A stretch of DNA of 64,000 nucleotides from Pirellulales bacterium. GTDB taxonomy: Bacteria > Planctomycetota > Planctomycetia > Pirellulales > Lacipirellulaceae. A program made the position numbers and the translations under genes. The notes beneath the pieces were generated by a model, which saw nothing but the letters and a program-made list of their open reading frames with translations, was not told the origin of the DNA and did not search any database. How positions within the stretch are numbered: the first letter of the stretch is position 1; each line of letters opens with the position of its first letter. The stretch is from positions 62,001 through 126,000 of the forward strand of contig JAKVCC010000011.1 of the NCBI GenBank assembly GCA_022448265.1. Reading direction: 5' to 3'. Of this stretch, positions 45,155 to 54,238 are shown one piece after another.

Positions 45155-48100
45155 TCATTGTCGGGTAATCGTTTCGTCAAGATTAAGAAGGATATTAGCA
45201 AATATCGTCGAGGCAGCTTTCTCCACAACGGTTGCTGAGACTTGTTCGCCAGCTGCGAGCCTGTCTTTGGGCCAGGTTTCGACAAGCTCTTTTGCGGCAG
45301 CTTCGTCCTCCCCAAAGTTTTTCATCTGCAACTGGTAAGCATCAATCAGCAGGGCTAGCTCATCTTGCTTAGGCGGGCGACCGAGTACAGAACGAAACGC
45401 CCACTGTACTCGACCTTCCAGCGAGGCACTCTTCTGGGCCAACATGCTAGCCGCCAGTCCGCCAGCCGCTTCCACAAACTGCGGATCATTGAGCGTCGCC
45501 AATGCCTGGAGGGGCGTATTGGTGCGGGGCCGCTCGACCGCGCAGACGCTCCGATCAGGCGCGTCAAAAATAATGAACGATGGATAAGGGGTCGTGCGAC
45601 GCCAAAACGTGTACAGGCCGCGGCGATAGCGATCCTCACCCTCACTCAATTCCCATTTCCATCCCCCCATTTTGCCGTCGTAGTACTTTGGTGGCTGATA
45701 GGGAAATACGGGGGGGCCGCCCACCTTAGGGCTCAACAGACCGGAAACACTCAGCAGCGTGTCGCGGACCTCTTCCGCGTCGAGCCGAAATCGATTTCCG
45801 CGCCAAAGCAGGATGTTGGCCGGATCGATATTTGCCTGCGGCCCATTGCCGCGCGACGACTGCCGATAGGTCGCCGACACTACCATCTTGCGCAAGATGT
45901 GCTTGATGTCCCAACCTGATTCGACCAGTTCGACAGCCAGCCAATCTAGCAGCTCGGGATGACTCGGGAACTCGCCTTGAACACCCAAGTCGCCCACCGA
46001 TGCGACTAGGCCACGACCAAACAATTGCGCCCAAAGTCGATTGACCGTGACCCGTGCCACCAGCGGATGGGCCGGGTCGACCAACCACTGCGCCAAGCCG
46101 AGTCGATTGCGCGGGGCCCCATCGGGAAGCCGTGGAAAAACAGTCGGCACATCCGGCTCAAGAACCTCGTCGGCAGGAGTTTGAAAATTTCCTCGCATCA
46201 ACAGATGCGCCGCACGACGTTCCATCAGCTCAACCGTCACCAGCTGGAAGGGAAGTGACTGATCAAAAGCGTGCAAATCCCGCCGCGCCTCGTCGAGCTC
46301 GCGATGTAGGGGCATGATTGCAGCGCGGGCCTGATCCCAGACGTACTCGACGAAGTAGTTCTGAACCTGCCTGATTTGGTCGTCAGATCGCTCGGAGAAG
46401 GCCAGCTTCAGCACCTCTTTGATGCCGTCGGGTACGCTGGCAAAACCTTTGGCGTGCGTTTCCCACTGGCTTTGGGAGCCTAGGTAATCATACCCCTTGT
46501 CCTGGGGCTGCGACGTCGTCAGGCCAACCCCGTCCCAATAAGTTTGGCCGTTGAATTGGCCGAACTCAATCCCATAAAGTTTACCGCCATCGGCGAGCCC
46601 GAGGTCGGCCGCAGAGAACTCAAGCCGAATCCATTGGCCCTTCTCCGGTAGATCGCCCCGCCTTTGCCACTGAGTTTCTTCCTCATGCTTTGGCGGCAGC
46701 TTCTTTTCCCCCCAGTAAAATCCTTGAGTCCAGCCGTCGGCTCCGCCCGTGGCATTGAAACGCACGTTGATATTGGGCGGCGCACTGTCCGCCTTCAAGA
46801 AGAGCCACGCAAACAGGGTGTCGGTGGCGCCTACTACAAGCGGCCTGTCTGGAGACAAAAATGCGTGCTGCCCATCCTCAAAGTTGGCCCGTTTGATCAC
46901 CCGGCGGCCCATGAGAACGGGCACCGGCGTTTCCTCCCAGGTATAGTGACTCCCTGTCATTTGAACGCCTGGCGGCACATCGTCGTCGATCCAAAAGAAA
47001 TCTCGCTCCGCGAGCTGCGGCTGCGCCGATTTGTCTGAAGGAGACTTTTCGGCAACGAGCTGTCGGACCACGTCAGCAATTTTATTTTCAATCTTGGCGA
47101 CGGAAGCCTGCTTCGCGATTTTCTCTTCTAGTTGCTCGCTATTGGGCGTCTGAACGACCGGCTCGTACCGCAGGTTGTGCCCCATGCTGCCAGGCTCTTC
47201 GAAGCTATTGAAGAAGGCGTAGAGCTTGTAAAAATCGCGCTGGCTAATGGGATCGTATTTGTGGTCGTGGCATTCGGCGCATCCCAGGGTGAGGCCCAGC
47301 CATACCTGCCCAAGCGTGTTGGTGCGATCAATAGCATAACGCACGCGAAACTCGTCCGGATCGCTGCCTCCCTCTTCGTTGTACCGTGTGTTTCGGTTGA
47401 ACCCCGAAGCAATCTGCTGTGCTGTTGTTGCATCGGGAAGCAAATCACCCGCCAGCTGCTCGATCGTAAACTGGTCGAATGGCATGTTGTCGTTGTAGGC
47501 CTGGAGCACCCAGTCGCGCCACTTCCACACTTGCCGCGTCGAATCGTAATGGTAGCCGTTGGTGTCGCCGTAGCGGGCCAAATCCATCCAGATGCGCGTC
47601 ATCTTCTCGCCAAAGTGCGGGCTGGCCAGCATTTGGTCGACATACTTCTCGTATGCGTCGGCCGACTGGTCCGACACAAAATTTGCAAGCTGGTCGGGGC
47701 TTGGCGGCAGACCGCAGAGGTCGAGCGACACTCGTCGCCCCAACGTCAAGCGATCGGCCTCCGCCGACGTTGTGAGACCGAGCGGCTCAAGTTGCGCCAA
47801 CACAAAATGATCGATCTCGTTGTGGGGCCAATTGGTCACGTGATCCGCTGGCGGGACGGGGCGATTGGTAGCGACCAGCGACCAGTGCTCATCATACGCC
47901 GCGCCCTCTAGAATCCACTGGCGAAGAACCTGCCTTTCCTCGGCAGTAAGCACCTTGTGGGAGTCAGACGGTGGCATTTGGTCGTCGGGATCGTCCGACT
48001 CAATACGACGCACGACCTCACTCCGCTGAAGATCGCCTGGGACAATTGCCGCCGCACCCTCCTCGTCTTGACGCAGCGCTTCAGCGCGCAGATCCAAGCG

Positions 48101-48397
48101 AAGATCACTATCAGCGTTTTCTCGATCTCGCCCATGGCAGGCGAAACATTTGTCCGAGAGAATCGGCCTGACGTCGCGACCAAAGACCAAGCGAGACGGA
48201 CCATCCGGGACCGATACCGTGGAACCGGGTGCTGGGGGGACCGATGCTGCCGCTACTAATGATACGGAAACCGGTTCAGCGGAGAAGGCGGCGGTCGGAG
48301 CACCTGCGAGCAATGGCGCAGCCAACAGCAATACCCGCATCCACGATCGCCGCTCGCCGGAGGTCGCAGATCGGATATGTCGATCTGAATAGGCCAC
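45155..48397 (-). CDS. Planctomycete cytochrome c - DUF1549 - DUF1553 protein
   Basis: A 1080-residue secreted protein starting at a GTG with GGAG six bases upstream. After the signal peptide (VLLLAAPLLAGAPTAAFSA), residues ~65-165 are a PSCyt1 domain with CFACH at 84-88 and MPPSDSHKVLT. Residues ~185-400 are DUF1549 (HFVLAQLEPLGL, MTRIWMDLARYGDTNGYHYD). An insert of ~180 residues (430-610) looks beta-rich and may be a carbohydrate-binding-like domain (FAWLFLKADSAPPNINVRFN, WDGVGLTT). Residues ~755-1035 are DUF1553 (NRLGLAQWLVDPAHPLVARV, ATYRQSS, RRGLYTFWRRTTPYPS, ALATLNDPQFVEAA). It forms an operon with DUF1501. Electron transfer to an unknown substrate is inferred from the haem site. Confidence 0.92.
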   Translation of the reverse strand: MAYSDRHIRSATSGERRSWMRVLLLAAPLLAGAPTAAFSAEPVSVSLVAAASVPPAPGSTVSVPDGPSRLVFGRDVRPILSDKCFACHGRDRENADSDLRLDLRAEALRQDEEGAAAIVPGDLQRSEVVRRIESDDPDDQMPPSDSHKVLTAEERQVLRQWILEGAAYDEHWSLVATNRPVPPADHVTNWPHNEIDHFVLAQLEPLGLTTSAEADRLTLGRRVSLDLCGLPPSPDQLANFVSDQSADAYEKYVDQMLASPHFGEKMTRIWMDLARYGDTNGYHYDSTRQVWKWRDWVLQAYNDNMPFDQFTIEQLAGDLLPDATTAQQIASGFNRNTRYNEEGGSDPDEFRVRYAIDRTNTLGQVWLGLTLGCAECHDHKYDPISQRDFYKLYAFFNSFEEPGSMGHNLRYEPVVQTPNSEQLEEKIAKQASVAKIENKIADVVRQLVAEKSPSDKSAQPQLAERDFFWIDDDVPPGVQMTGSHYTWEETPVPVLMGRRVIKRANFEDGQHAFLSPDRPLVVGATDTLFAWLFLKADSAPPNINVRFNATGGADGWTQGFYWGEKKLPPKHEEETQWQRRGDLPEKGQWIRLEFSAADLGLADGGKLYGIEFGQFNGQTYWDGVGLTTSQPQDKGYDYLGSQSQWETHAKGFASVPDGIKEVLKLAFSERSDDQIRQVQNYFVEYVWDQARAAIMPLHRELDEARRDLHAFDQSLPFQLVTVELMERRAAHLLMRGNFQTPADEVLEPDVPTVFPRLPDGAPRNRLGLAQWLVDPAHPLVARVTVNRLWAQLFGRGLVASVGDLGVQGEFPSHPELLDWLAVELVESGWDIKHILRKMVVSATYRQSSRGNGPQANIDPANILLWRGNRFRLDAEEVRDTLLSVSGLLSPKVGGPPVFPYQPPKYYDGKMGGWKWELSEGEDRYRRGLYTFWRRTTPYPSFIIFDAPDRSVCAVERPRTNTPLQALATLNDPQFVEAAGGLAASMLAQKSASLEGRVQWAFRSVLGRPPKQDELALLIDAYQLQMKNFGEDEAAAKELVETWPKDRLAAGEQVSATVVEKAASTIFANILLNLDETITRQ

Positions 48398-48435
48398 AAA
48401 ATGCTCCGCAATTAAGTTAGATATTAGGGCTGAAA

Positions 48436-48867
48436 TTAGGGTAGCTGCGGAAAATCAAAATCTTTATCAATTTTATCAAAATCAGGGCTAACTTCCAACT
48501 CAATTCCGCTTGTACGCGGATGCATATATTGGCCCGAAATATAGCTTTCGCCCGCAACCTTGAAGGCAGGCTTCACCTTCCAGCACTCGACAGCAACTAG
48601 GTATTTCCCAGGCATCAGACCGTCTCCCTCGGTCCAAGTCGTCGCTCTGTAGTTGCCGTCGGTATCGAAAGTGGCATATCCGGGACGCATCGGAAAACCG
48701 GGGGCGGCCTCTTTGGCAGCAAAAATAAGGCGGCCGTCTGCGGGACAGGTGCCTCCACCGAAGGTGACTCGGCCTGAAACCTGAATCCGGTCGGGGCGAC
48801 CGTCATCGCAGCCGCCTGCTAGCGCAAAGCACGAGGCCAGAAAAACTCCCAGTTGTGCGTGCCGCAT
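48436..48867 (-). CDS. Small planctomycete lipoprotein (transthyretin-like)
   Basis: About 143 residues from the ATG at 48867, chosen because the lipoprotein signal (MRHAQLGVFLASCFALAGGC, LAGGC lipobox) starts there; an ATG at 48915 is possible. The mature part has VSGRVTFGGGTCPADGRLIFAAKE, YATFDTDGNYRATTW and GLMPGKYLVAVECWKVKP, the usual layout of the DUF4198/transthyretin-like planctomycete lipoproteins. It follows a DUF1559 gene with only ~60 bp between, the common pairing in this phylum, and precedes the DUF1553 gene. Function unknown. Confidence 0.82.
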   Translation of the reverse strand: MRHAQLGVFLASCFALAGGCDDGRPDRIQVSGRVTFGGGTCPADGRLIFAAKEAAPGFPMRPGYATFDTDGNYRATTWTEGDGLMPGKYLVAVECWKVKPAFKVAGESYISGQYMHPRTSGIELEVSPDFDKIDKDFDFPQLP

Positions 48868-48928
48868 ACTAATAGATGGATCAAACAAGGGATTTTTCTT
48901 TTTCGATGGACGCATACTGCAGGACAAG

Positions 48929-49912
48929 CTACTCAAGCGACGCAGTGGGTTCGTCACCGGCTCGGGTGCCCATTTCGTTGTAAAGTCGATAGTCAATCAC
49001 GTCGGTAAGAAATTGCACGCTGGCGTCGCATAACAAAAAATTGGCCCCGCCAGGGTGCAAGCTTTTGAATGCAGACGCCTGGTCAAACCCACCGCCAGTT
49101 CCCATGTCGTCGTACATCAGGTTGATAGGAATGGCCGTGGTAGATACAGGAAAGTTGAGCGCATGAGCGCCATTAAATGCGCAGTGCCCAGGGAGCGTCT
49201 CGCCGACCATGAGAGTATTGCTCAGGCCGTCTGTGACTTGCGAAAAATCGTAATCCGTCGGGTAGCGGCTAAACATGCCCACCGAAGCATCACCTGTTGG
49301 CAAGTCGCAAAATCTGCCACCAGCCCCGAAGTGGCAGCCTTGGCAACAGTACGACGGTTTTGCCTCCGGACAAAAAGGGGTGCACCAAGTCGTACCGATA
49401 CCCGCAGTTGTCGGGCCAATGCTGCCCGTGTACCAGAGTCCCATACCCCTCTCCGGATTCCAATACGTATCCAATCGTTTCTCCAATATGGGCGTGCTGC
49501 CATCAGGATCCGAGGGGCAAATGTAAACGGGAATTACGGTTGTCACGGCCGGGCGGTTACTCTGGGAGGAAACCGGCCGGCTGAAGTCAAATGCATCAAA
49601 CAGCGTCTGCTGCTCCAGGTAAGGTAGAATGAGCGTGGCCCATGTGCCCGTATTGCTAGTCTTAGGGTAGCCCGTCGAAGCGGGCAACTTACCGGTTGCA
49701 TCATGGTAGTTGTGGATTGCCAAACCAATCTGCTTCAGGTGGTTCACGCAAGTAACGCGCCGGGCGGCCTCGCGCGCTGCCTGCACCGCCGGCAAGAGCA
49801 ATGCGACCAGGACGCCGATTATAGCGATTACCACCAACAGCTCGACCAAAGTAAAACCGTGGGGTCCGCCTCGGCTGCTCAACTTAGATCTGACATCACT
49901 GGTTGACTTCAT
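48929..49912 (-). CDS. DUF1559 prepilin-like protein
   Basis: A 327-residue protein with the classical class III-like leader and N-terminus ([53 protein letters not shown]). The DUF1559 body has [38 protein letters not shown] and the closing [24 protein letters not shown] Cys-rich stretch ([17 protein letters not shown]) in the middle is unusual and may bind a metal or form disulfides. It lies directly upstream of the small lipoprotein. Function unknown; probably a pseudopilin-related surface protein. Confidence 0.93.
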   Translation of the reverse strand: MKSTSDVRSKLSSRGGPHGFTLVELLVVIAIIGVLVALLLPAVQAAREAARRVTCVNHLKQIGLAIHNYHDATGKLPASTGYPKTSNTGTWATLILPYLEQQTLFDAFDFSRPVSSQSNRPAVTTVIPVYICPSDPDGSTPILEKRLDTYWNPERGMGLWYTGSIGPTTAGIGTTWCTPFCPEAKPSYCCQGCHFGAGGRFCDLPTGDASVGMFSRYPTDYDFSQVTDGLSNTLMVGETLPGHCAFNGAHALNFPVSTTAIPINLMYDDMGTGGGFDQASAFKSLHPGGANFLLCDASVQFLTDVIDYRLYNEMGTRAGDEPTASLE

Positions 49913-50023
49913 CGTGGCTGATCCTAATGCAATTTAGGGGTAGCGATATCCGGACGCAAAGCAGTACCGATTGCCAAAAACGGCGAGTGCAATGCGGCGC
50001 CGTTTCGCATGTGCTTCATTTGC

Positions 50024-50434
50024 CTAGCTCCAAGGCGCTCCCCCTACATTACGCTGGGGCGTCGTTGGCAGCTTTTCCGCCCAGGGTCGTTTGCGTATTG
50101 TATTTTTTAGAAATATCGAACTTTGGGCTGGCAACCTTGATTCGGTAAAATCCAGGCGCTGCGCCTGGAAGATTATCCACAGCTCCTGCAATGCGGAGCA
50201 GACTGTTTCCCTGCTTGCTTGTCCTGCCGTGATCTCTGCGGCCGATATGGCCCCGTCGCTATTCGTGTCTAGCCGATCCGGCGCGTCATTGAACGCGGGC
50301 GAGTTACTAAGCTCGTCAGCGTCGATTTGACCATTTCCATTAGCATCGTACTGCTGAACTACCGCGCACCGCTGCAGGCCTTCTAAGCGTTTACTCAATT
50401 CCCTTGCCTGCAGTACTTGCGACAGCTGAATCAA
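50024..50434 (-). pseudogene. Decayed EF-hand / transthyretin-like lipoprotein gene
   Basis: The frame from 50434 encodes two EF-hand loops (YDANGNGQIDADE and LDTNSDGAISAAE) but then runs into sequence without family features. In another minus-strand frame, ending at the TAA at 50049-50051, there is GFYRIKVASPKFDISKKYNT followed by TTLGG. That is the C-terminal signature of planctomycete EF-hand/transthyretin lipoproteins (PGxYRVKI...YNTxTTLG). The two halves belong to one protein type but lie in different frames, and the expected middle part and the signal peptide are missing. This is a frameshifted, internally deleted gene. Confidence 0.65.
50152..50168. repeat. Perfect 17-base inverted repeat
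   Basis: CCAGGCGC-T-GCGCCTGG, an 8-bp palindromic arm pair around one base, inside the decayed EF-hand gene. It may be a chance product of GC-rich coding remains (it encodes the LPGAAPG stretch) or part of the deletion junction. Confidence 0.4.
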
Positions 50435-50515
50435 TCAATCTAAGCCGCGCTGGCTTTTAGGTAAGAATCCATGGGCCCATCCACGCTCGGGCGTGCCAAG
50501 TTTTTGGCGCCAAGG

Positions 50516-51514
50516 CTACAAATCGCCAGGACTAACCGGCTGGTCGTCGTCGCGTACTCCCAATCGCCAATGAATTTCCGGATCGACCGAGTAACTAACC
50601 ACCGTGACCGATCCATCGCAAATCGCCATATGGGCCCCCCCGACGTGCGGCCCGCCAAAAGAAGCTGAGTCGCTATGGCCGGGTCGGTCTGGAATCGGAA
50701 CGTACCCTTCCCCTGATTCACGGTCAAAATAAACGCTTCGGCTTTGGTCGTCCTGCTGCCCCGTATACATGGGCCAGTCGTCGCCGAGACCGACTCCAGA
50801 TGTGTAATCGTCGATGCACAAGTATTTTTCGCCCATCATGTAGGTGTTACTCAACCCGTCTGTAATATGGCTCACTCGAATTTTACTACGTTCAAAAGAG
50901 ATACCGCGGTATTTCTCGAACAGCTCAGAACTGGTGCTTGCCCATCGAAAGTTGTCGAAAGCATGAACTCCGGCTGGCGCAGCGTGGTCAGTATGCGGGT
51001 CCCACGGGTCACCAACATTGACCGCGTAGCACGTTTTCGCATAGATCACGCCGCCGTGAGCCAAACTCACTAAAGAGTCGACACTGCGACGTGAAGGACA
51101 AATGAATGCAGCAATCGGCTTTTCATTACGTTCGGTCAACAAAGCGTTCTTCTGCGCGATGTCGGTTACGCCAACCCCAATCTGATGAATGCTCCGCATT
51201 TCGATGTACGGCAAGATATTGTAGCACCACCCTCCCGGCTGGCGCTCGGCGGTTCCGCCGGAAGGATCGCCTGTACGGGCGAGTCCCCATCCGCCCGTCG
51301 GAAAATGGCCGTGGGCCGCTTCGTGGTTCATAAAGCCCAGCGCCATCTGTTTTAGATTATTGATGCAATGAGTGCGCCGGGCAGCCTCACGAGCAGATTG
51401 CACCGCCGGTAACAGCAGCGCCACAAGCACGCCAATAATGGCAATAACCACTAACAACTCGACTAACGTAAAGCCGCGGCATGCCGCCGGCAATTGCCTC
51501 TTCCGAACCAACAT
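50516..51514 (-). CDS. DUF1559 prepilin-like protein
   Basis: A 332-residue protein from the ATG at 51514, which has AAGGG six bases upstream; a frame back to 51565 is less likely. The N-terminus is [20 protein letters not shown] followed by [20 protein letters not shown]. The DUF1559 body contains GGWCYNILPYIEMRSIHQ, FICPSRRSV, VSHITDGLSNTYMMGEKYL and the closing FGGPHVGGAHMAICDGSVTVVSYSV. It is upstream of the decayed EF-hand lipoprotein on the same strand, as intact pairs in this phylum are. Function unknown. Confidence 0.93.
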   Translation of the reverse strand: MLVRKRQLPAACRGFTLVELLVVIAIIGVLVALLLPAVQSAREAARRTHCINNLKQMALGFMNHEAAHGHFPTGGWGLARTGDPSGGTAERQPGGWCYNILPYIEMRSIHQIGVGVTDIAQKNALLTERNEKPIAAFICPSRRSVDSLVSLAHGGVIYAKTCYAVNVGDPWDPHTDHAAPAGVHAFDNFRWASTSSELFEKYRGISFERSKIRVSHITDGLSNTYMMGEKYLCIDDYTSGVGLGDDWPMYTGQQDDQSRSVYFDRESGEGYVPIPDRPGHSDSASFGGPHVGGAHMAICDGSVTVVSYSVDPEIHWRLGVRDDDQPVSPGDL

Positions 51515-52001
51515 AAAAACCCTTTCAACGAGCGCATCTTTAATCTTTTTGGCAATGCCCAGCATAGCCTTTCGTCTAAGCTTACTAGTCTAGCCCGTAT
51601 CTCGCCATACATCAAAAACAATTGCAATGAGAAAAACCAGCACTCTCCATCTTTCTTTATCCTGGTGCTTGATCATTGAGTGGAGTTAACACCCCGTCGC
51701 GAAATATTGGCACCGTGAAACCCGTCTCCAAAAAATCGCACACCTACAAACACAGGGATAAATGCAGGCCATTTTGATGTCGAGCGCATTCCCATCATCT
51801 GGCATCAACATCCTGAAGCGGAGCTTGCCTGGACCGACAACTCCGGCCGGCTTGATTGCTTGGAGCCCGCCCAGTTGCTGAGTTACAACCCGTGTTGCAT
51901 TTGATTGACCGCGCGGGCGCCAGCATGCTCAATGATCTAGCAATTTTCAATTGCGCCCTTTCCGCAAATCAAACAAAGTCTCTCCACAGTAAAGCAGCAA
52001 A
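51515..52001. other. Gene-poor stretch with a possible LamG remnant
   Basis: About 490 bp without an intact gene. On the plus strand near 51905-52010 the frame reads ASMLNDLAIFNCALSANQTK, which resembles the closing helix of LamG domains (LDDLAIYNRALSADEVK). A neighbouring frame near 51760-51900 (GHFDVERIPIIWHQHPEAEL) is open but ends in a stop and is not recognised. The likely reading is the eroded 3' end of a LamG-containing gene. Confidence 0.35.
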
Positions 52002-52910
52002 CTACAAGGGGAGGTCCCCTTGTAGTTTGAGTGGTATCGCGGGAGTTGCGCCCGGCTGCGAACAAACGTAGGCGGCTACCCGGCTCGCCCAGGCGTGCAT
52101 AACTTCTATCGGCAGTCCGCGACACATTGCTACAGCGAGCGTCGCGGCAAACGCATCACCGGCTCCTACCGTATCGACCACGGCAACGGGAGTGCCGGCC
52201 ATTTCGCTTACCATGCCCTCGCCGTTTACTAAGAGCGATCCGTTTGCTCCACGCGTCAACGCAGCCAATCGCAACGAATAGCGATCCACCAATTGACGCA
52301 GGATAGACGTGTCGGAACCAGTGAATTGCAAGAGCGAAGCAATAACTGGCAACTCCGTCTCATTGCACTTTAAGATGTCTGCCCACCTCAGCGAATCCAG
52401 AACAAGTGAATCAGTCCAGAAGGGGGGCCGCAGATTGACATCTAAAACTCGCAGACTGCCGGGACGCATTGACCGAACGAACTGCTCGACCACTGATTGA
52501 GCACCCGCACTGCGCTGGCCCAGCGTCCCGTAGCAAACTACATCCGCACACCGCGCATGCTGCAGGAGGTCTTCGGACCAGACAAGGTGGTCCCACGCCG
52601 CATCGGCAGAAATTTCGTAGCTGGGATGTCCGCTGTCGTCCAGCTGCACCACGACCTGGCCCGTTGGTGCGTCACACTGCGTAACGCACGAGGGGTCGAC
52701 GCCACGCTCCTTTAGCGCGCGCAGTGCCCGCCTCCCAAGATCGTCACGACCGACAGCGCTGACCACGCTGATTCGAACGGATTCCGAGGCAAGCCCGGCC
52801 ACGCTACACGCAAAGTTGGCCGGAGCACCGCCAAAGCGAGCTCCATCGGGGAACATATCCCAAAGGACCTCGCCGATTCCTACTACCAGTGGCTGAGGAC
52901 TACTAGGCAT
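52002..52910 (-). CDS. PfkB family carbohydrate kinase (fructokinase-like)
   Basis: A 302-residue sugar kinase that phosphorylates a sugar using ATP in the cytoplasm. The N-terminal signature is RFGGAPANFACSVAGL and the C-terminal PfkB signature is DTVGAGDAFAATLAVA with the catalytic base Asp252. GEVLWDMFPDG at the start and DVNLRPPFW in the middle are typical of the fructokinase branch, which makes fructose a good but unproven guess. Downstream end of the long minus-strand run. Confidence 0.9.
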   Translation of the reverse strand: MPSSPQPLVVGIGEVLWDMFPDGARFGGAPANFACSVAGLASESVRISVVSAVGRDDLGRRALRALKERGVDPSCVTQCDAPTGQVVVQLDDSGHPSYEISADAAWDHLVWSEDLLQHARCADVVCYGTLGQRSAGAQSVVEQFVRSMRPGSLRVLDVNLRPPFWTDSLVLDSLRWADILKCNETELPVIASLLQFTGSDTSILRQLVDRYSLRLAALTRGANGSLLVNGEGMVSEMAGTPVAVVDTVGAGDAFAATLAVAMCRGLPIEVMHAWASRVAAYVCSQPGATPAIPLKLQGDLPL

Positions 52911-53090
52911 ATCTTTCTTGTCGACTCACACCGAACCGAACCAATTAATCCACACGCTAGGTTTCCTACGAGTCGCAGAAGTCACTGACGCAGGCACTCC
53001 CTCTTAACGCCGAGCGCGGCGCCACAGAAATCGCTTTGGGGCAGTTCGTTCTGAATCGCCGGCGCATTTGCCCCACCGCGTCTACCAAGA

Positions 53091-54131
53091 CTAAGTTGTC
53101 TCGGCTTCCGTCCACACCTTGGGACGCACGACATTTTTCACCAGGCCCAGTTTTTCCAGCAGGCAAATCGTCAGCCAGGTAACGTCGAACTCCCACCACT
53201 TGTGGCCATGCGCAGCGGCCCGCTGATCGGCGTGGTGGTTATTGTGCCATCCCTCACCATTGCTGCACAAGCCGACCAACACGTTATTGCGGCTGTTGTC
53301 GTCTGTTTCATAGTTTCGATATCCCCAGACATGGGTCACCGAGTTGACACTCCAAGTGATGTGCCAGGTAAACACTGTCCGTACAAAAACTCCCCATACC
53401 AAGAGGCTCGCACCAAACTGAACGCCCGCCATCGCCGACCCCCACACGGGCCACCCAATGACAAAGCCCGCCAGAAAGAAAACCAACATCGAGGCAGCGT
53501 AGATTTTGATCCAGTTTTCGTTTCGTTCTAGCCGCAGGTAGAATGGGTCACGGAGAATATCTCGCGTGAATCGCTGGTAATCATGCACATTTTTGAATTC
53601 GCGATTATGAAACATCAACCAGCCGCAGTGGCCCCAGATAAAATTCACCAGCGGGCTGTGGGGATCGGGCCGCTCGTCGGAATGCTTGTGATGAATGCGG
53701 TGCATAGCCACCCAGCAAGCCGGTGTATCTTGCATGGTGCAAACACCCAGCATCGCGAGCGAATGCTCCAGCCACTTGGAACATGTCAGACCCTGGTGGG
53801 TAAGCAGACGGTGGTAACAGAGGTTGATCCCCAGCGTTCCAAAGATGTACAGCCCCAAAACGGCGAGTACGACACCCGTCCAACTGAACAACCACGGAAA
53901 AAATGCCAGACATGCCAGCAAGTGCACGGCAGGAATACCGACCGCATAACGCCAACGAACGCGCCAAGGATCTACCGTCGTCTCCGGCCACGACAATTGC
54001 CTATCCGCAGGGGTGCCCCTTTCCGCGAGATTCTCAGCCGCATCGCCGCCCGGCACTCCCATCTGGGCAGCATCTGCGGAGATCGTATCAGAAGGGACGG
54101 TTTTTTCTGGAGGCACAAGGTCGGTTGCCAT
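53091..54131 (-). CDS. Membrane fatty acid (acyl-CoA type) desaturase
   Basis: A 346-residue integral membrane di-iron desaturase of the stearoyl-CoA desaturase type, probably introducing a delta-9 double bond. The three histidine boxes are HRLLTH (107-112), HRIHH (144-148) and HNNHH (296-300), with a further conserved His in NSVTHVWG. Hydrophobic segments sit around 62-105 and 215-260. The first ~50 residues are a polar extension (PPEKTVPSDTISADAAQ) not needed for the fold. Membrane fluidity control is the expected role. It is upstream of the sugar kinase with a 180-bp gap. Confidence 0.92.
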   Translation of the reverse strand: MATDLVPPEKTVPSDTISADAAQMGVPGGDAAENLAERGTPADRQLSWPETTVDPWRVRWRYAVGIPAVHLLACLAFFPWLFSWTGVVLAVLGLYIFGTLGINLCYHRLLTHQGLTCSKWLEHSLAMLGVCTMQDTPACWVAMHRIHHKHSDERPDPHSPLVNFIWGHCGWLMFHNREFKNVHDYQRFTRDILRDPFYLRLERNENWIKIYAASMLVFFLAGFVIGWPVWGSAMAGVQFGASLLVWGVFVRTVFTWHITWSVNSVTHVWGYRNYETDDNSRNNVLVGLCSNGEGWHNNHHADQRAAAHGHKWWEFDVTWLTICLLEKLGLVKNVVRPKVWTEAETT

Positions 54132-54238
54132 TGAAATTGTCTTCCACTACACGCGTATGGGCTTAGCAACCAGTAGCAGTGCATCCTTCGCGGCCGAGAG
54201 CCTTACATCGCTACCTGCATAAGCGGTTCCACAGTATA

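Noticed and set aside
52755-52775. tRNA T-loop-like GATTCGAAC
   Set aside because: It lies inside the intact PfkB kinase frame and no acceptor stem or anticodon arm can be drawn around it.
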